Positions 28,502-36,586 of a DNA stretch of 64,000 bases are shown piece by piece. This stretch comes from Longimicrobium sp. (GTDB lineage: Bacteria; Gemmatimonadota; Gemmatimonadetes; Longimicrobiales; Longimicrobiaceae), in NCBI GenBank assembly GCA_036389135.1, contig DASVQP010000068.1, forward strand, positions 36,576 through 100,575, written 5' to 3'. Under the pieces are notes generated by a model. That model had not been told where the DNA came from, ran no database searches, and worked only from the letters and a program-made list of their open reading frames with translations. Position 1 is the stretch's first letter. The number at the start of each line of letters is the position of its first letter. Position numbers and translations under genes: made by a program.

Positions 28502-29383
28502 ATGGCGGAGTTCTACAAGGGCCACGGGCTCGGCAACGACTACATCGCGCTGGAGCTGGACGGGCTCCCATTCGACCTCACCCCGCCCGCCGTGCGCCTG
28601 CTGTGCAACCGGCACACCGGCGTAGGGTCGGACGGGGTCCTGGGGCGCACCGGGTCGACGGCGGCGGACTTCGGGCTGCGCATCTTCAACCCCGACGGCA
28701 GCGAGGCGGAGAAGAGCGGCAACGGGCTGCGCATCTTCGCCGCGTACCTGCTGGAACGCGGCGAGGCCAGCGTCGGCGTGCCGTTCAGCGTGGAGACCCC
28801 CGGCGGCATCGTGGGGATGACCGTCGTCGGCGCCATGGGCGGCGGGGTGCTGATGGTGGAGGCGGAGATGGGGACGGCCGCGTTCCGCAGCACGGACGTG
28901 GGGCTCGCCGGCGACGAGCGCGAGGTGGACAACGAGGCGCTGGAGCTGGAGGCCGGCGACGCGGTGCTCATCAACACCGTCTCCATCGGCAACCCGCACT
29001 GCGTCGTCTTCATGGATGAGCTGGACGTGGAGGACCTTCGCCGCCGCGCCCCGCAGATTTCCACGCACCCGGCATTCGCGCGCGGCACCAACGTGCAGTT
29101 CGCCGTCCCGCTGGAGCCGGGCGCGGTGGAGGCGTGGGTCTGGGAGCGCGGGGCGGGGGAGACGCGCGCATCCGGCTCCAGCGCCTGCGCCGTCGCCGCC
29201 GCCGCGGTGAGACGCGGGATGGTCACCGAGCGCAGCGTGGAGGTGCGGATGCCCGGCGGCTCGCTGCACGTGGACGTGCGCGACGACTTCTCGCTGCTGT
29301 TGCGCGGCCCGGTCGAGGGCGTGTACCGCGGGACGCTGGGCGAGGGGATGGTGGCGCGGCTGCGGGAGCTGTCATGGGGCTAG
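28502..29383 (+). CDS. DapF-family epimerase homologue lacking both catalytic cysteines
   Basis: 293 residues with the two-domain DapF fold: [15 protein letters not shown] at the start, [18 protein letters not shown], and [15 protein letters not shown] near the C-terminus. In true diaminopimelate epimerase both active-site residues are Cys, in CGNG and ACG. Here they are Ser72 (KSGNG) and Ser224 (RASGS). A two-cysteine epimerase mechanism is therefore unlikely in its usual form. It overlaps hisF by 10 bp within a histidine cluster. It may be a distinct subfamily; automatic annotation would call it dapF. Confidence 0.8.
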   Translation: MAEFYKGHGLGNDYIALELDGLPFDLTPPAVRLLCNRHTGVGSDGVLGRTGSTAADFGLRIFNPDGSEAEKSGNGLRIFAAYLLERGEASVGVPFSVETPGGIVGMTVVGAMGGGVLMVEAEMGTAAFRSTDVGLAGDEREVDNEALELEAGDAVLINTVSIGNPHCVVFMDELDVEDLRRRAPQISTHPAFARGTNVQFAVPLEPGAVEAWVWERGAGETRASGSSACAVAAAAVRRGMVTERSVEVRMPGGSLHVDVRDDFSLLLRGPVEGVYRGTLGEGMVARLRELSWG

Positions 29384-30138
29384 CGAAGCGCATCATCCCC
29401 TGCCTGGACGTCAAGGAAGGGCGGGTGGTGAAGGGGATCCAGTTCGAGGGGCTGCGCGACGCCGGCGACCCCGTGGAGCAGGCGATGCGGTACGACGCCG
29501 AGCGCGCGGACGAGCTCTGCTTCCTGGACATCACCGCGTCGCACGAGGGGCGCTCGTCGATGCTGGAGGTGATCCGCCGCACCGCCGAGTCGATCTTCAT
29601 CCCCTTCACCGTGGGCGGCGGCGTGCGCTCGGTGGAGGACTTCGTCGCCATCCTCGGCGCCGGCGCGGACAAGGTGACGGTGAACACCGCGGCGCTGGAA
29701 GACCCGGCGCTGGTGGCGCGCGCGGCGGAGCACTTCGGCTCGCAGTGCGTGGTGGTGGCGATCGACGCGCGGAGCAGCGAGTCGTCCGGGAGCGGCTACG
29801 AGGTCTTCACCCACGGCGGGCGCCGCGCGGCGGGGCTCGACGCGGTGGAGTGGGCGCGCCGCGTGGAGTCGCTGGGCGCGGGAGAGATCCTGCTGACCTC
29901 GATGGACCGCGACGGGACGCGCGACGGCTACGACCTGGAGCTTCTCCGCGCTGTGAGCGGCGCCGTGCGGATTCCCGTGATCGCGTCGGGGGGCGCGGGG
30001 GCGCTGGAGCACCTGGATGCGGGGCTCGCCGCGGGGGCGCACGCGGTGCTCGCGGCCTCCATCTTCCACTTCGGCGAGTACACGCTGGCCGAGGCGCGGC
30101 GCTACCTTGCGGCGCGCGGGCACGCAGTTCGCGAATAG
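29374..30138 (+). CDS. hisF: Imidazole glycerol phosphate synthase, cyclase subunit
   Basis: HisF forms imidazole glycerol phosphate and AICAR from PRFAR and ammonia. The 254-residue TIM barrel has the catalytic Asp in [13 protein letters not shown] and the second in [17 protein letters not shown], plus phosphate loops VGGGVRS and ASGGAG. The ATG at 29374 lies inside the end of the DapF-like gene. It is the last gene of the cluster. Confidence 0.96.
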   Translation: MGLAKRIIPCLDVKEGRVVKGIQFEGLRDAGDPVEQAMRYDAERADELCFLDITASHEGRSSMLEVIRRTAESIFIPFTVGGGVRSVEDFVAILGAGADKVTVNTAALEDPALVARAAEHFGSQCVVVAIDARSSESSGSGYEVFTHGGRRAAGLDAVEWARRVESLGAGEILLTSMDRDGTRDGYDLELLRAVSGAVRIPVIASGGAGALEHLDAGLAAGAHAVLAASIFHFGEYTLAEARRYLAARGHAVRE

Positions 30139-30246
30139 AACGGGCGCGCTGCCACGAACCTTGCAGGAGCGCCGCCGATCCGCATGCGCGGAAGGGTGCA
30201 GAGCTGACAGTCGCGGCCCGTGAGCCGCTCATCGAGGGAGATTGCC

Positions 30247-31389
30247 GTGACGGAAACTAGATCGTTCTGGAAGGCGCCCGCCGCCGCTCTCCTGGTGGCG
30301 GCGCTTGCCGCGTGCGGCGACGACGCCGGAAACGGGGGCGAGGCGAAGGGGAAGGCCGGCGCCGCCGCCAAGGGCGGCACGGGAGACACGGCCGCGGCGC
30401 AGCAGGCTGCGGGTCCGCCCCCGCAGTTCAAGCTCGGGAACACGGCGGCGCAGGCGCAGCAGTGCCTGGAGCAGCGGCAGCAGCGCCTGACCGCCGCGGC
30501 CAACGCGCTCAAGGCAGACTCCGCGGCCAAGCGCCCGGGCGCGGGGAAGAACCCGGCCTTCGCGGTGGAGCAGGGGTGGTACCCCAAGATGCCGGCGTTC
30601 AGAGACGGCGCCATCCTCCCCTGCAACCGGGTCATCGTCTACTACGGCAACCCCGCCTCCAAGAAGATGGGCGCCCTCGGCGAGTTCCCGCGCGACGAGA
30701 TGCTCGCGCGCCTGCAGCGCCAGGTGGCCCAGTGGAAGGAAGCCGACCCCAACACGCCGGTCGTCCCCGGCCTGCACCTGATCGCGGTGGTGGCGCAGGG
30801 CGATCCCGGCCCGTCAGGCAAGTACCGCACGCAGATCCGCGACGCGGTGGTGGACTCGATCCACAAGATGGCGCAGTCCATCAACGGCGTCCTGTTCGTC
30901 GACGTGCAGGTGGGTACGGACGACATCCGCAGCATCATGCCGCGCTTCGACTCCATCCTGAAGGCTCCGGACATCCACTTCGCGGTGGACCCGGAGTTCT
31001 ACATGCGCGGCGGCGTGGTGCCGGGGCGCAAGATCGGGACGATGTACGCGGCGGACATCAACTGGGTGATGGACCGGCTGACGCAGATCGTAAAGGAGAA
31101 CAACCTTCCGCCCAAGATGCTGATCATCCACCGCTTCACCCGCGGCATGGTGCCGGACGTGCAGAACGTCCGCCTGCGCCCGGAGGTGCAGCTGGTGCTG
31201 CACATGGACGGGTGGGGCGCGCCGTGGCTGAAGTACGACTCGTACCGCGACTACGTGGTGCGCTACCCGGCCCAGTTTACCGGGTGGAAGAACTTCTACC
31301 ACAACGACACCAAGAAGGGCGACCCGCTGACCACCCCGCGGGACCTCCTGCAGCTCTGGCCGGAGCCGCTGTACATCCAGTATCAGTAA
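30247..31389 (+). CDS. Predicted lipoprotein, unknown
   Basis: 380 residues from the GTG at 30247, which has GAGGGAG upstream and gives the compact signal peptide TETRSFWKAPAAALLVAALA with lipobox LAAC. After an Ala/Gly-rich tether, the main domain (about 95-375) contains VIVYYGNP, LHLIAVVAQGDPGPSG, FVDVQVG, FAVDPEFYM and MLIIHRFTRGMVPDVQNV. This strand-rich pattern of a barrel-like domain with D-P-E and H-R residues suggests a TIM-barrel or hydrolase-like fold, but I cannot name a family. A palindrome follows the stop and could terminate it. Confidence 0.7.
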   Translation: MTETRSFWKAPAAALLVAALAACGDDAGNGGEAKGKAGAAAKGGTGDTAAAQQAAGPPPQFKLGNTAAQAQQCLEQRQQRLTAAANALKADSAAKRPGAGKNPAFAVEQGWYPKMPAFRDGAILPCNRVIVYYGNPASKKMGALGEFPRDEMLARLQRQVAQWKEADPNTPVVPGLHLIAVVAQGDPGPSGKYRTQIRDAVVDSIHKMAQSINGVLFVDVQVGTDDIRSIMPRFDSILKAPDIHFAVDPEFYMRGGVVPGRKIGTMYAADINWVMDRLTQIVKENNLPPKMLIIHRFTRGMVPDVQNVRLRPEVQLVLHMDGWGAPWLKYDSYRDYVVRYPAQFTGWKNFYHNDTKKGDPLTTPRDLLQLWPEPLYIQYQ

Positions 31390-31390
31390 G

Positions 31391-31446
31391 CCCTCTCCCC
31401 GCTCGTCACCTCGCTGCCCCTCCCCCAAACTGCTGGGGGAGGGGCG
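31391..31446. repeat. Palindromic repeat, DUF559-element type (left orientation)
   Basis: CCCTCTCCCCGCTCGTCACC then CTCGC and the palindrome CCCCTCCCCCAAACTGCTGG plus GGGAGGGG. It matches the left end of the DUF559 element with few differences. It begins 2 bp after the lipoprotein stop. Confidence 0.8.
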
Positions 31447-31483
31447 GTTTGCGTGCGGCGGTGCGGGGTGCATCGGCGGCGCG

Positions 31484-31520
31484 GGGTCGGGCACGGGCAG
31501 CCACGCGGGGCGGCCCCTAC
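31484..31520 (-). repeat. GTAGGGGC hairpin repeat (inverted orientation)
   Basis: On the minus strand it reads GTAGGGGCCGCCCCGCGTGG then CTGCCCGTGCC. It is the mirror of the copy at 33849-33880, which has one base changed in the hairpin stem. Together with the palindrome at 31391 it forms a 130-bp arm inverted at 33849-33981. Confidence 0.75.
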
Positions 31521-31592
31521 AAGATCACGTTGCGGACGGGCGGGGTGGCGGTTTCGCGCATTGCAGGGCGTGGAAGCACCGCGCGGAGGGCC

Positions 31593-31646
31593 GCGATCTC
31601 CCCCCTCTCCCAGCAGTTTGGGAGAGGGGGGCAGGGGGGGTGAGGG
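31593..31646. repeat. Palindromic repeat, 54-bp, left of ggt
   Basis: GCGATCTCCCCCCTCTCCCA followed by GCAGTTTGGGAGAGGGGGG. Its reverse complement with one mismatch lies at 33612-33665. It begins 7 bp after the ggt stop and may act as its terminator. Confidence 0.8.
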
Positions 31647-31652
31647 CCTCCC

Positions 31653-33530
31653 TCACCACGCGATCCCGTAGTCCTCGCCGTGGATGCTGGAGCCGCCCCA
31701 GAACGTGCCGTGCGCGCGGTCGAAGAAGATGCCGTTGATGGGGCCGGAGGTGATCTTTTCAAAGGTCAGCTCGTAGCCCATGCGCTGGAGCTGCGCGCGC
31801 ACCTCGGGCGGCGTATTCTCGGCCAGGAGGATGCGGCCGGGGCGCGACTCGTGGCCGCCGAACGAGGCGCGCAGCTGGAAGGAGTTGATGTTGGGCGCCT
31901 CGGCGGCCTCCTGCGCGTTCATCCCCCACTCCACCACGTTCAGGAAGTACTGCAGGAGGTTCTGGTCCTGGCTGTCGCCGCCCTGCACGGCGAAGGAGAG
32001 GTACGGCTTGCCGTCCTTGAGCGCCATCGAGGGGGTGAGCGTCACGCGCGGCTGCTGGCCGGGGCGCAGGACGTTGAACGGCCCCTCGGCGGGGTCCAGC
32101 ACGAAGCTCTGCATCCGCTGGCTGAGCCCCACGCCCGTGCGCCCCGCGATCACCGCCGGCACCCACCCGCCGCTCGGCGTCACCGACACGACCCACCCCT
32201 CCGCGTCCGCCGTCTGGATGGAGGTGGTCCCCAGGTAGAAGCTCTCGTCGAAGGAGAGCGACGCGCGCGGCGGGGCGGAGATGCTGTCGCCCACGGGTCG
32301 GCGGTTGTGCCACTCGCGGAGCTCGCGTGTGAACGGGTTGCGCCCGTTCTGGAACGGGTACGGGTCGCCGGGGCCGATCAGCGGGTCGTTGCGTTCCGGG
32401 TTGAAGAGGCGGCTGCGCTGGCGCGCGTACTCCTTGGAGAGCAGCCCCTCGAGCGGCTCCGCGGGCGGGAACGCCGGGTCGCCGTAGTAGAAGTCGCGGT
32501 CCGCGAAGGCGAGGCTCATCGCCTGGTAGAGGGTGTGGATGTAGCGCGGCGAGTTGTACCCCATCGCCTTGAGGTCGAAGTTCTCCAGGATGTTGAGCGC
32601 CTGGAGCATCGCCGGGCCCTGCGTCCAGGTGGTCAGCTTGTAGACCTGGATCCCCTTGTAGTCGGTGGAGACCGGCTCCTCGATGCGCACGCGCCAGCGG
32701 TCGAGGTCCTGCAGGGTAATGAGCCCGCCCTCCTCCTGGACTCCGCGCACCAGCTCGCGCGCGATGTCGCCGCGATAGAAGCGGTCGTAGGCGGCCAGGA
32801 TCGCCTCCTTGCGGCTGCGCCCCTGCCGTAGTGCGTTCTGCTCCGCCTCCACCATCTTGCGTAGCGTGGCGGCCAGCTCCGGCTGCCGGAAGATCTCGCC
32901 GGCCCGCGGCGCCTCCCGCGCCTCGCCCGCGTGCGGAAGCATCACCGAGCGCGAGTAGCGCCACTGGCGGATGCGCTCCTTGTTGCGCTCGATGCTGTTC
33001 GCGGTCTGCGCCTCGATGGGGTACCCGTCCGCCATCTGGATGGCGGGGGCGAGCACCTCCGCCAGCGACAGCTTTCCGTACTCGGCCAGCATCACCAGCA
33101 GCCCGCCCGGCGTCCCGGGCGTGACGGCGGAGAGGGGGCCGTACTCCGGCGGGTACGCCATGTTGCGGGCGCGGAAGAAAGCGGGCGTGGCGCCGGTGGG
33201 AGCCACGCCCAGGGCGTTGATCCCGATCACCCTTCCGGTGTGCGGGTTGTAGATGAGCGCCTGCGTCTCGCCGCCCCAGCTCAGCACGTCCCACATGGTG
33301 GAGGTGGCGGCGAGCATGGCGCACGCGGCGTCCACCGCGTTGCCGCCCTTGTGGAACATCGCCGCGCCGGCGGTGGCGCCCAGCGGCTTCCCGGTGATCG
33401 CCACCCAGTGCCTGCCGTGGAGCACGGGCTTGGCCGTGCGCTGCCCCGCCTGCGCAACTGCCGGCGCCGCGGCCAGCGCCGCCAGCAGCAGCGCCCCTGC
33501 CGACCTGCGGATCTCTCGGGCGAGTGCCAT
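31653..33530 (-). CDS. ggt: Gamma-glutamyltransferase
   Basis: GGT cleaves gamma-glutamyl bonds (for example glutathione) in the periplasm and self-cleaves to form two subunits. The 625-residue protein has a signal peptide (AGALLLAALAAAPAVAQA), the large-subunit motifs GGNAVDAACAM and GVAPTGATPAFF, and the self-cleavage site GTTSIQTAD with Thr435 as the likely nucleophile. The usual His after TT is replaced by Ser. It is flanked at both ends by inverted palindromic repeats (31593-31646 and 33612-33665), with outer pairs beyond. Confidence 0.9.
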   Translation of the reverse strand: MALAREIRRSAGALLLAALAAAPAVAQAGQRTAKPVLHGRHWVAITGKPLGATAGAAMFHKGGNAVDAACAMLAATSTMWDVLSWGGETQALIYNPHTGRVIGINALGVAPTGATPAFFRARNMAYPPEYGPLSAVTPGTPGGLLVMLAEYGKLSLAEVLAPAIQMADGYPIEAQTANSIERNKERIRQWRYSRSVMLPHAGEAREAPRAGEIFRQPELAATLRKMVEAEQNALRQGRSRKEAILAAYDRFYRGDIARELVRGVQEEGGLITLQDLDRWRVRIEEPVSTDYKGIQVYKLTTWTQGPAMLQALNILENFDLKAMGYNSPRYIHTLYQAMSLAFADRDFYYGDPAFPPAEPLEGLLSKEYARQRSRLFNPERNDPLIGPGDPYPFQNGRNPFTRELREWHNRRPVGDSISAPPRASLSFDESFYLGTTSIQTADAEGWVVSVTPSGGWVPAVIAGRTGVGLSQRMQSFVLDPAEGPFNVLRPGQQPRVTLTPSMALKDGKPYLSFAVQGGDSQDQNLLQYFLNVVEWGMNAQEAAEAPNINSFQLRASFGGHESRPGRILLAENTPPEVRAQLQRMGYELTFEKITSGPINGIFFDRAHGTFWGGSSIHGEDYGIAW

Positions 33531-33611
33531 CGAGTGTTTCTCGCGTTTGTTGGTGATGTGCGTGTGTGCTTGACGAAATAGCGGGTTGCGGGCGCGGGGG
33601 CCAGGGCGGAC

Positions 33612-33665
33612 CCCTCACCCCCCCGGCCCCCCTCTCCCAAACTGCTGGGAGAGGGGGGAGATCGC
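33612..33665. repeat. Palindromic repeat, 54-bp, right of ggt
   Basis: The inverted partner of 31593-31646 with one mismatch, 82 bp upstream of the ggt start. Core palindrome CCCTCTCCCAAACTGCTGGG. Confidence 0.8.
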
Positions 33666-33710
33666 CTCCATGGGCGCGGGTGCCTCCGCATCGGGAAACG
33701 CATCGATCCG

Positions 33711-33880
33711 ATAGGGGCGCGATTCATCGCGCCCACCCTCGCCCCCACCTCGTCCCCCGCCGTTCGCCCCGTTGCGGGTAGGGGCAGACCTGCGTGTCTG
33801 CCCGCCCTTGCCCCCGCCTCTGACCCCCGCCCTCCGCACCCAAACCTCGTAGGGGCCGCCCCACGTGGCTGCCCGTGCCA
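33711..33880 (+). repeat. Three GTAGGGGC hairpin repeats in tandem
   Basis: Copies start at 33711 (ATAGGGGCGCGATTCATCGC), 33778 (GTAGGGGCAGACCTGCGTGT) and 33849 (GTAGGGGCCGCCCCACGTGG). Each has the fixed TAGGGGC, then a different short hairpin, then GCCC and a C-rich tail. The hairpin arms differ but remain complementary. Confidence 0.75.
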
Positions 33881-33923
33881 TCCCCCGCGCCGTCTCATGC
33901 CGCCCGCGCCCATGCACGCTAAA

Positions 33924-33986
33924 CGCCCCTCCCCCAGGTAGTTATTGGGGGAGGGGCCGCGAGGTGACGAGCGGGGGAGGGGGCCC
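33924..33986. repeat. Palindromic repeat, DUF559-element type (right orientation)
   Basis: CGCCCCTCCCCCAGGTAGTT then ATTGGGGGAGGGG and CGCGAGGTGACGAGCGGGGG. It matches the right end of the DUF559 element and is inverted to 31391-31446. It lies directly after the lptG stop (33992) on the other strand. Confidence 0.8.
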
Positions 33987-33991
33987 GCCCC

Positions 33992-35062
33992 CTACGTCCG
34001 CACCCTTAACATCAGCACCATCCCCGCCACCAGGAACAGCACGTTGGGCGCCCAGGCCGCCCACACCGGGTCCACGGCGCCGCTGCTGCCCATGGCCTTG
34101 CCCACGCGGAAGAGGAGGAGGTAGATGATGGTGACGCCCAGCGAGATCCCCACGCCGTACGCGGTGCCGCCGCGCTGCGACGAGGTCACCAGCGGCGCGC
34201 CGAAGATGATGATCACGATCACCGCCACCGGGATCGCCAGCTTCTGCCCGCGCTCCACGCGCAGCGGGTTGGCGTCGCCGCCGGAGCGCTCGATGGCGCC
34301 GATGAAGCGGCTCATCTCCGCGTAGCGCATCTGCTCCGGCTCCTTGGGCTCGCCCAGGAAGTCCTCTGGCGTCTCCACCAGGCCGGGAACGCGCAACGTG
34401 TCGAAGCTCGCCGTCACCTCGCGGCCGTCGGCGTGCAGGATGCGCGTGTAGCCACGGTACAGCTTCCAGCCATCCTTTTGGGTCCACGAGGCGCGCTCGG
34501 CCATGCGGTGGATGCCGGGCTGCCCGCGCGCGGCGTTGCGCTCCATCGTCACCTGGTTCATCTCGCCGCCCGCCGGGTCCAGGCGGCGCACCGTGAGGAC
34601 CCCCTCGCGCTCCGTCTGGTACACGAAGTTGAGGCGCGGGCCCTGCGACGACGTGGTCTGCTCCCCCATCAGCACCGCGCGCTTACCCAGCGTGATCGGC
34701 ACCAGCTCGCTCAACCCGAAGGCGATCCCCACAAGGATCACCCCCAGCATGGCGACAGGGAGGAAGAGGCGGTAGAAGGAGATTCCGCCGGCCTTGGCGG
34801 CGGTGATCTCCTGGTGGCGCGTCATCCCGCCGATGGTGAACACCGTGGCCACCAGCGCCGCGATGGGGAAGCCGTACAGCACGAACTGCGGGTAGAAGTA
34901 GACGTACGACAGGAGCAGGCGGCCGCCCGTGATCCCCTTGTCGATGTACTTGTCGATGTTGTCCGTGACGTCGCCGATGATGAAGAGCAGCGGCAGCCCC
35001 AGCACCAGTCCGACAAAGGTGCCCACGAACTGGCGGATGACGTAGCGCGACAGGATGCTCAC
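33992..35062 (-). CDS. lptG: LPS export permease LptG
   Basis: LptF and LptG form the inner-membrane channel that extracts lipopolysaccharide for the Lpt bridge. From the GTG at 35062 the protein is 356 residues: MSILSRYVIRQFVGTFVGLV, three membrane segments, a periplasmic jellyroll domain (about 120-260) and three C-terminal segments (KLAIPVAVIVIIIFGAPLV and so on). The GTG overlaps the upstream lptF stop. The LptF/LptG split is assigned by order and is less certain than the family. Confidence 0.88.
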   Translation of the reverse strand: MSILSRYVIRQFVGTFVGLVLGLPLLFIIGDVTDNIDKYIDKGITGGRLLLSYVYFYPQFVLYGFPIAALVATVFTIGGMTRHQEITAAKAGGISFYRLFLPVAMLGVILVGIAFGLSELVPITLGKRAVLMGEQTTSSQGPRLNFVYQTEREGVLTVRRLDPAGGEMNQVTMERNAARGQPGIHRMAERASWTQKDGWKLYRGYTRILHADGREVTASFDTLRVPGLVETPEDFLGEPKEPEQMRYAEMSRFIGAIERSGGDANPLRVERGQKLAIPVAVIVIIIFGAPLVTSSQRGGTAYGVGISLGVTIIYLLLFRVGKAMGSSGAVDPVWAAWAPNVLFLVAGMVLMLRVRT

Positions 35063-36477
35063 GCCCGCACCTTCCCGCGCCGCGCCCCAAAGTCGCGCAG
35101 CGCCTGCATGATCCCGTCCCACGTGCTGTTGCGGGCGGTGGATGTCTCACGGCCCACGGTGGCCATCCCGAACACGCCCACGATCGTCATCAGCACGTTG
35201 ACGATCCACATCGCCACCCACGGTCGCATGAGGCCACGCCCCGCCAGCGACTCGCCGCCGATCAGCCCCACGTAGTACACGGAAAAGATCACCATGCTGG
35301 TGGCGATCACCATCCCGATTCCCCCGCCGCCGAAGCGCAGCGCCAGCGGCACCCCCACCAGCACGAATACGAGCGACGCGACGGCGATCGAGTACTTCTT
35401 GTGGATCTCCACCTGGTAGTCGCCGATCTCTCGCGTCAGGTCCGCGGCGCGGCGGCGGGATGCCTGCAGCTCGTCGGCGGCGCGGCGCGCCCGCTCGCGC
35501 GCGTCGCCCGACTCGGACGAGATGAACCCGGAGCTGGGCGCCACCACTTTGGGCGCCTCGCGCCTGGCGCCCGGAAGAACGAGCGCCAGGTCGCGCACGG
35601 CCACTTCGCGGGCGCGCTTGAGCGACTCGCGCCGGTCGCGCGCCAGGGTGTCCACGTGCGCGGCCAGCATCCCGATGGTCATTTCGCGCTCGCCGCGGTA
35701 GCTGCCGCCGCCGCTGCCGTCCACCTGCAGCAGGTTCCCCACGCCGGGGATGCCGAAGCGCTGCTCCTTGAAGTCGATCCTGCGGAACACCCTGGGATCG
35801 TCCACCGACACCTCGCGCATGTGCCCGTCGAAGAGCCGCATCACCAGGTCGGTCTGCGCGCGGTTGAAGAGGGCGCGCCCCGAGTCCGCGTAGATGGTGC
35901 GCACGGTGGACGGGTTGGTGACGTCGTAGATGGAGACGTCCCACAGCCGGTTGGTGCCCGGCTCCACCCGCGCGGCGCGCATGTAGAACACCTGCCCCGT
36001 GGCGTTGGAGGGGGCGATGCGGTTGAGCGTCTGCGGCTCCAGGATCAGCGTGGGCGTCTTGCGGGCGATGTCCAGGTAGAGCTGGCTCCACTTGAAGTTC
36101 GACTCGGGGAGCACCCGGTCGTTGAACCAGATCATGACCCCCGTGATGATCGTCGCCGCCACCAGCAGCGGGGCGAGGAGGCGGCGCAGGTCCACCCCGC
36201 TCGCCTTCAGCGCCATGATCTCGTTCTCGGCGGTGAAGGTGGAAAAGGTGTAGAGCACCGCCACCAGCACGGCCATGGGGAAAGTGAGCGCAACGGCGGC
36301 CGGAAGCGCCAGCACAAAGAACTCCAGGATCACGTCCACCGGGAGCCCCTTGCCGGCTAACTCCGCCAGCCGCTTGGCCAACGTGTTGATCAGCACGACC
36401 CCGGTCAGCGCCACGAAGGCGAAGACGAGGGGCCCCAAGTGCGCCCGGAGCAAGTATCGGGTCAGGATTCGCATCAT
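35059..36477 (-). CDS. lptF: LPS export permease LptF
   Basis: 472 residues, YjgP/YjgQ family. N-terminal RYLLRAHLGPLVFAFVALTGVVL and KASGVDLRRLLAPLLVAATI, a jellyroll region with an inserted Arg-rich helix (about 280-345) that lengthens the protein, and C-terminal segments SIAVASLVFVLVGVPLALRFGGGG. Two adjacent ATG codons start it (36477 and 36474). Confirms a lipopolysaccharide-type outer membrane. Confidence 0.9.
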   Translation of the reverse strand: MMRILTRYLLRAHLGPLVFAFVALTGVVLINTLAKRLAELAGKGLPVDVILEFFVLALPAAVALTFPMAVLVAVLYTFSTFTAENEIMALKASGVDLRRLLAPLLVAATIITGVMIWFNDRVLPESNFKWSQLYLDIARKTPTLILEPQTLNRIAPSNATGQVFYMRAARVEPGTNRLWDVSIYDVTNPSTVRTIYADSGRALFNRAQTDLVMRLFDGHMREVSVDDPRVFRRIDFKEQRFGIPGVGNLLQVDGSGGGSYRGEREMTIGMLAAHVDTLARDRRESLKRAREVAVRDLALVLPGARREAPKVVAPSSGFISSESGDARERARRAADELQASRRRAADLTREIGDYQVEIHKKYSIAVASLVFVLVGVPLALRFGGGGIGMVIATSMVIFSVYYVGLIGGESLAGRGLMRPWVAMWIVNVLMTIVGVFGMATVGRETSTARNSTWDGIMQALRDFGARRGKVRA

Positions 36478-36586
36478 TTTATCACGAGGACTTGCCGGGT
36501 TTTCCGGCCATATCTAACATACCCCACGCGCCGGATCGGTTCAACCGCGCGGCCCTCCTTCAGCCCCCGCAAGCGATTACCATTCC

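Noticed and set aside
35401..36360. 319-codon plus-strand frame over lptF
   Set aside because: Shadow of lptF; His/Val/Gly-rich composition without a domain.
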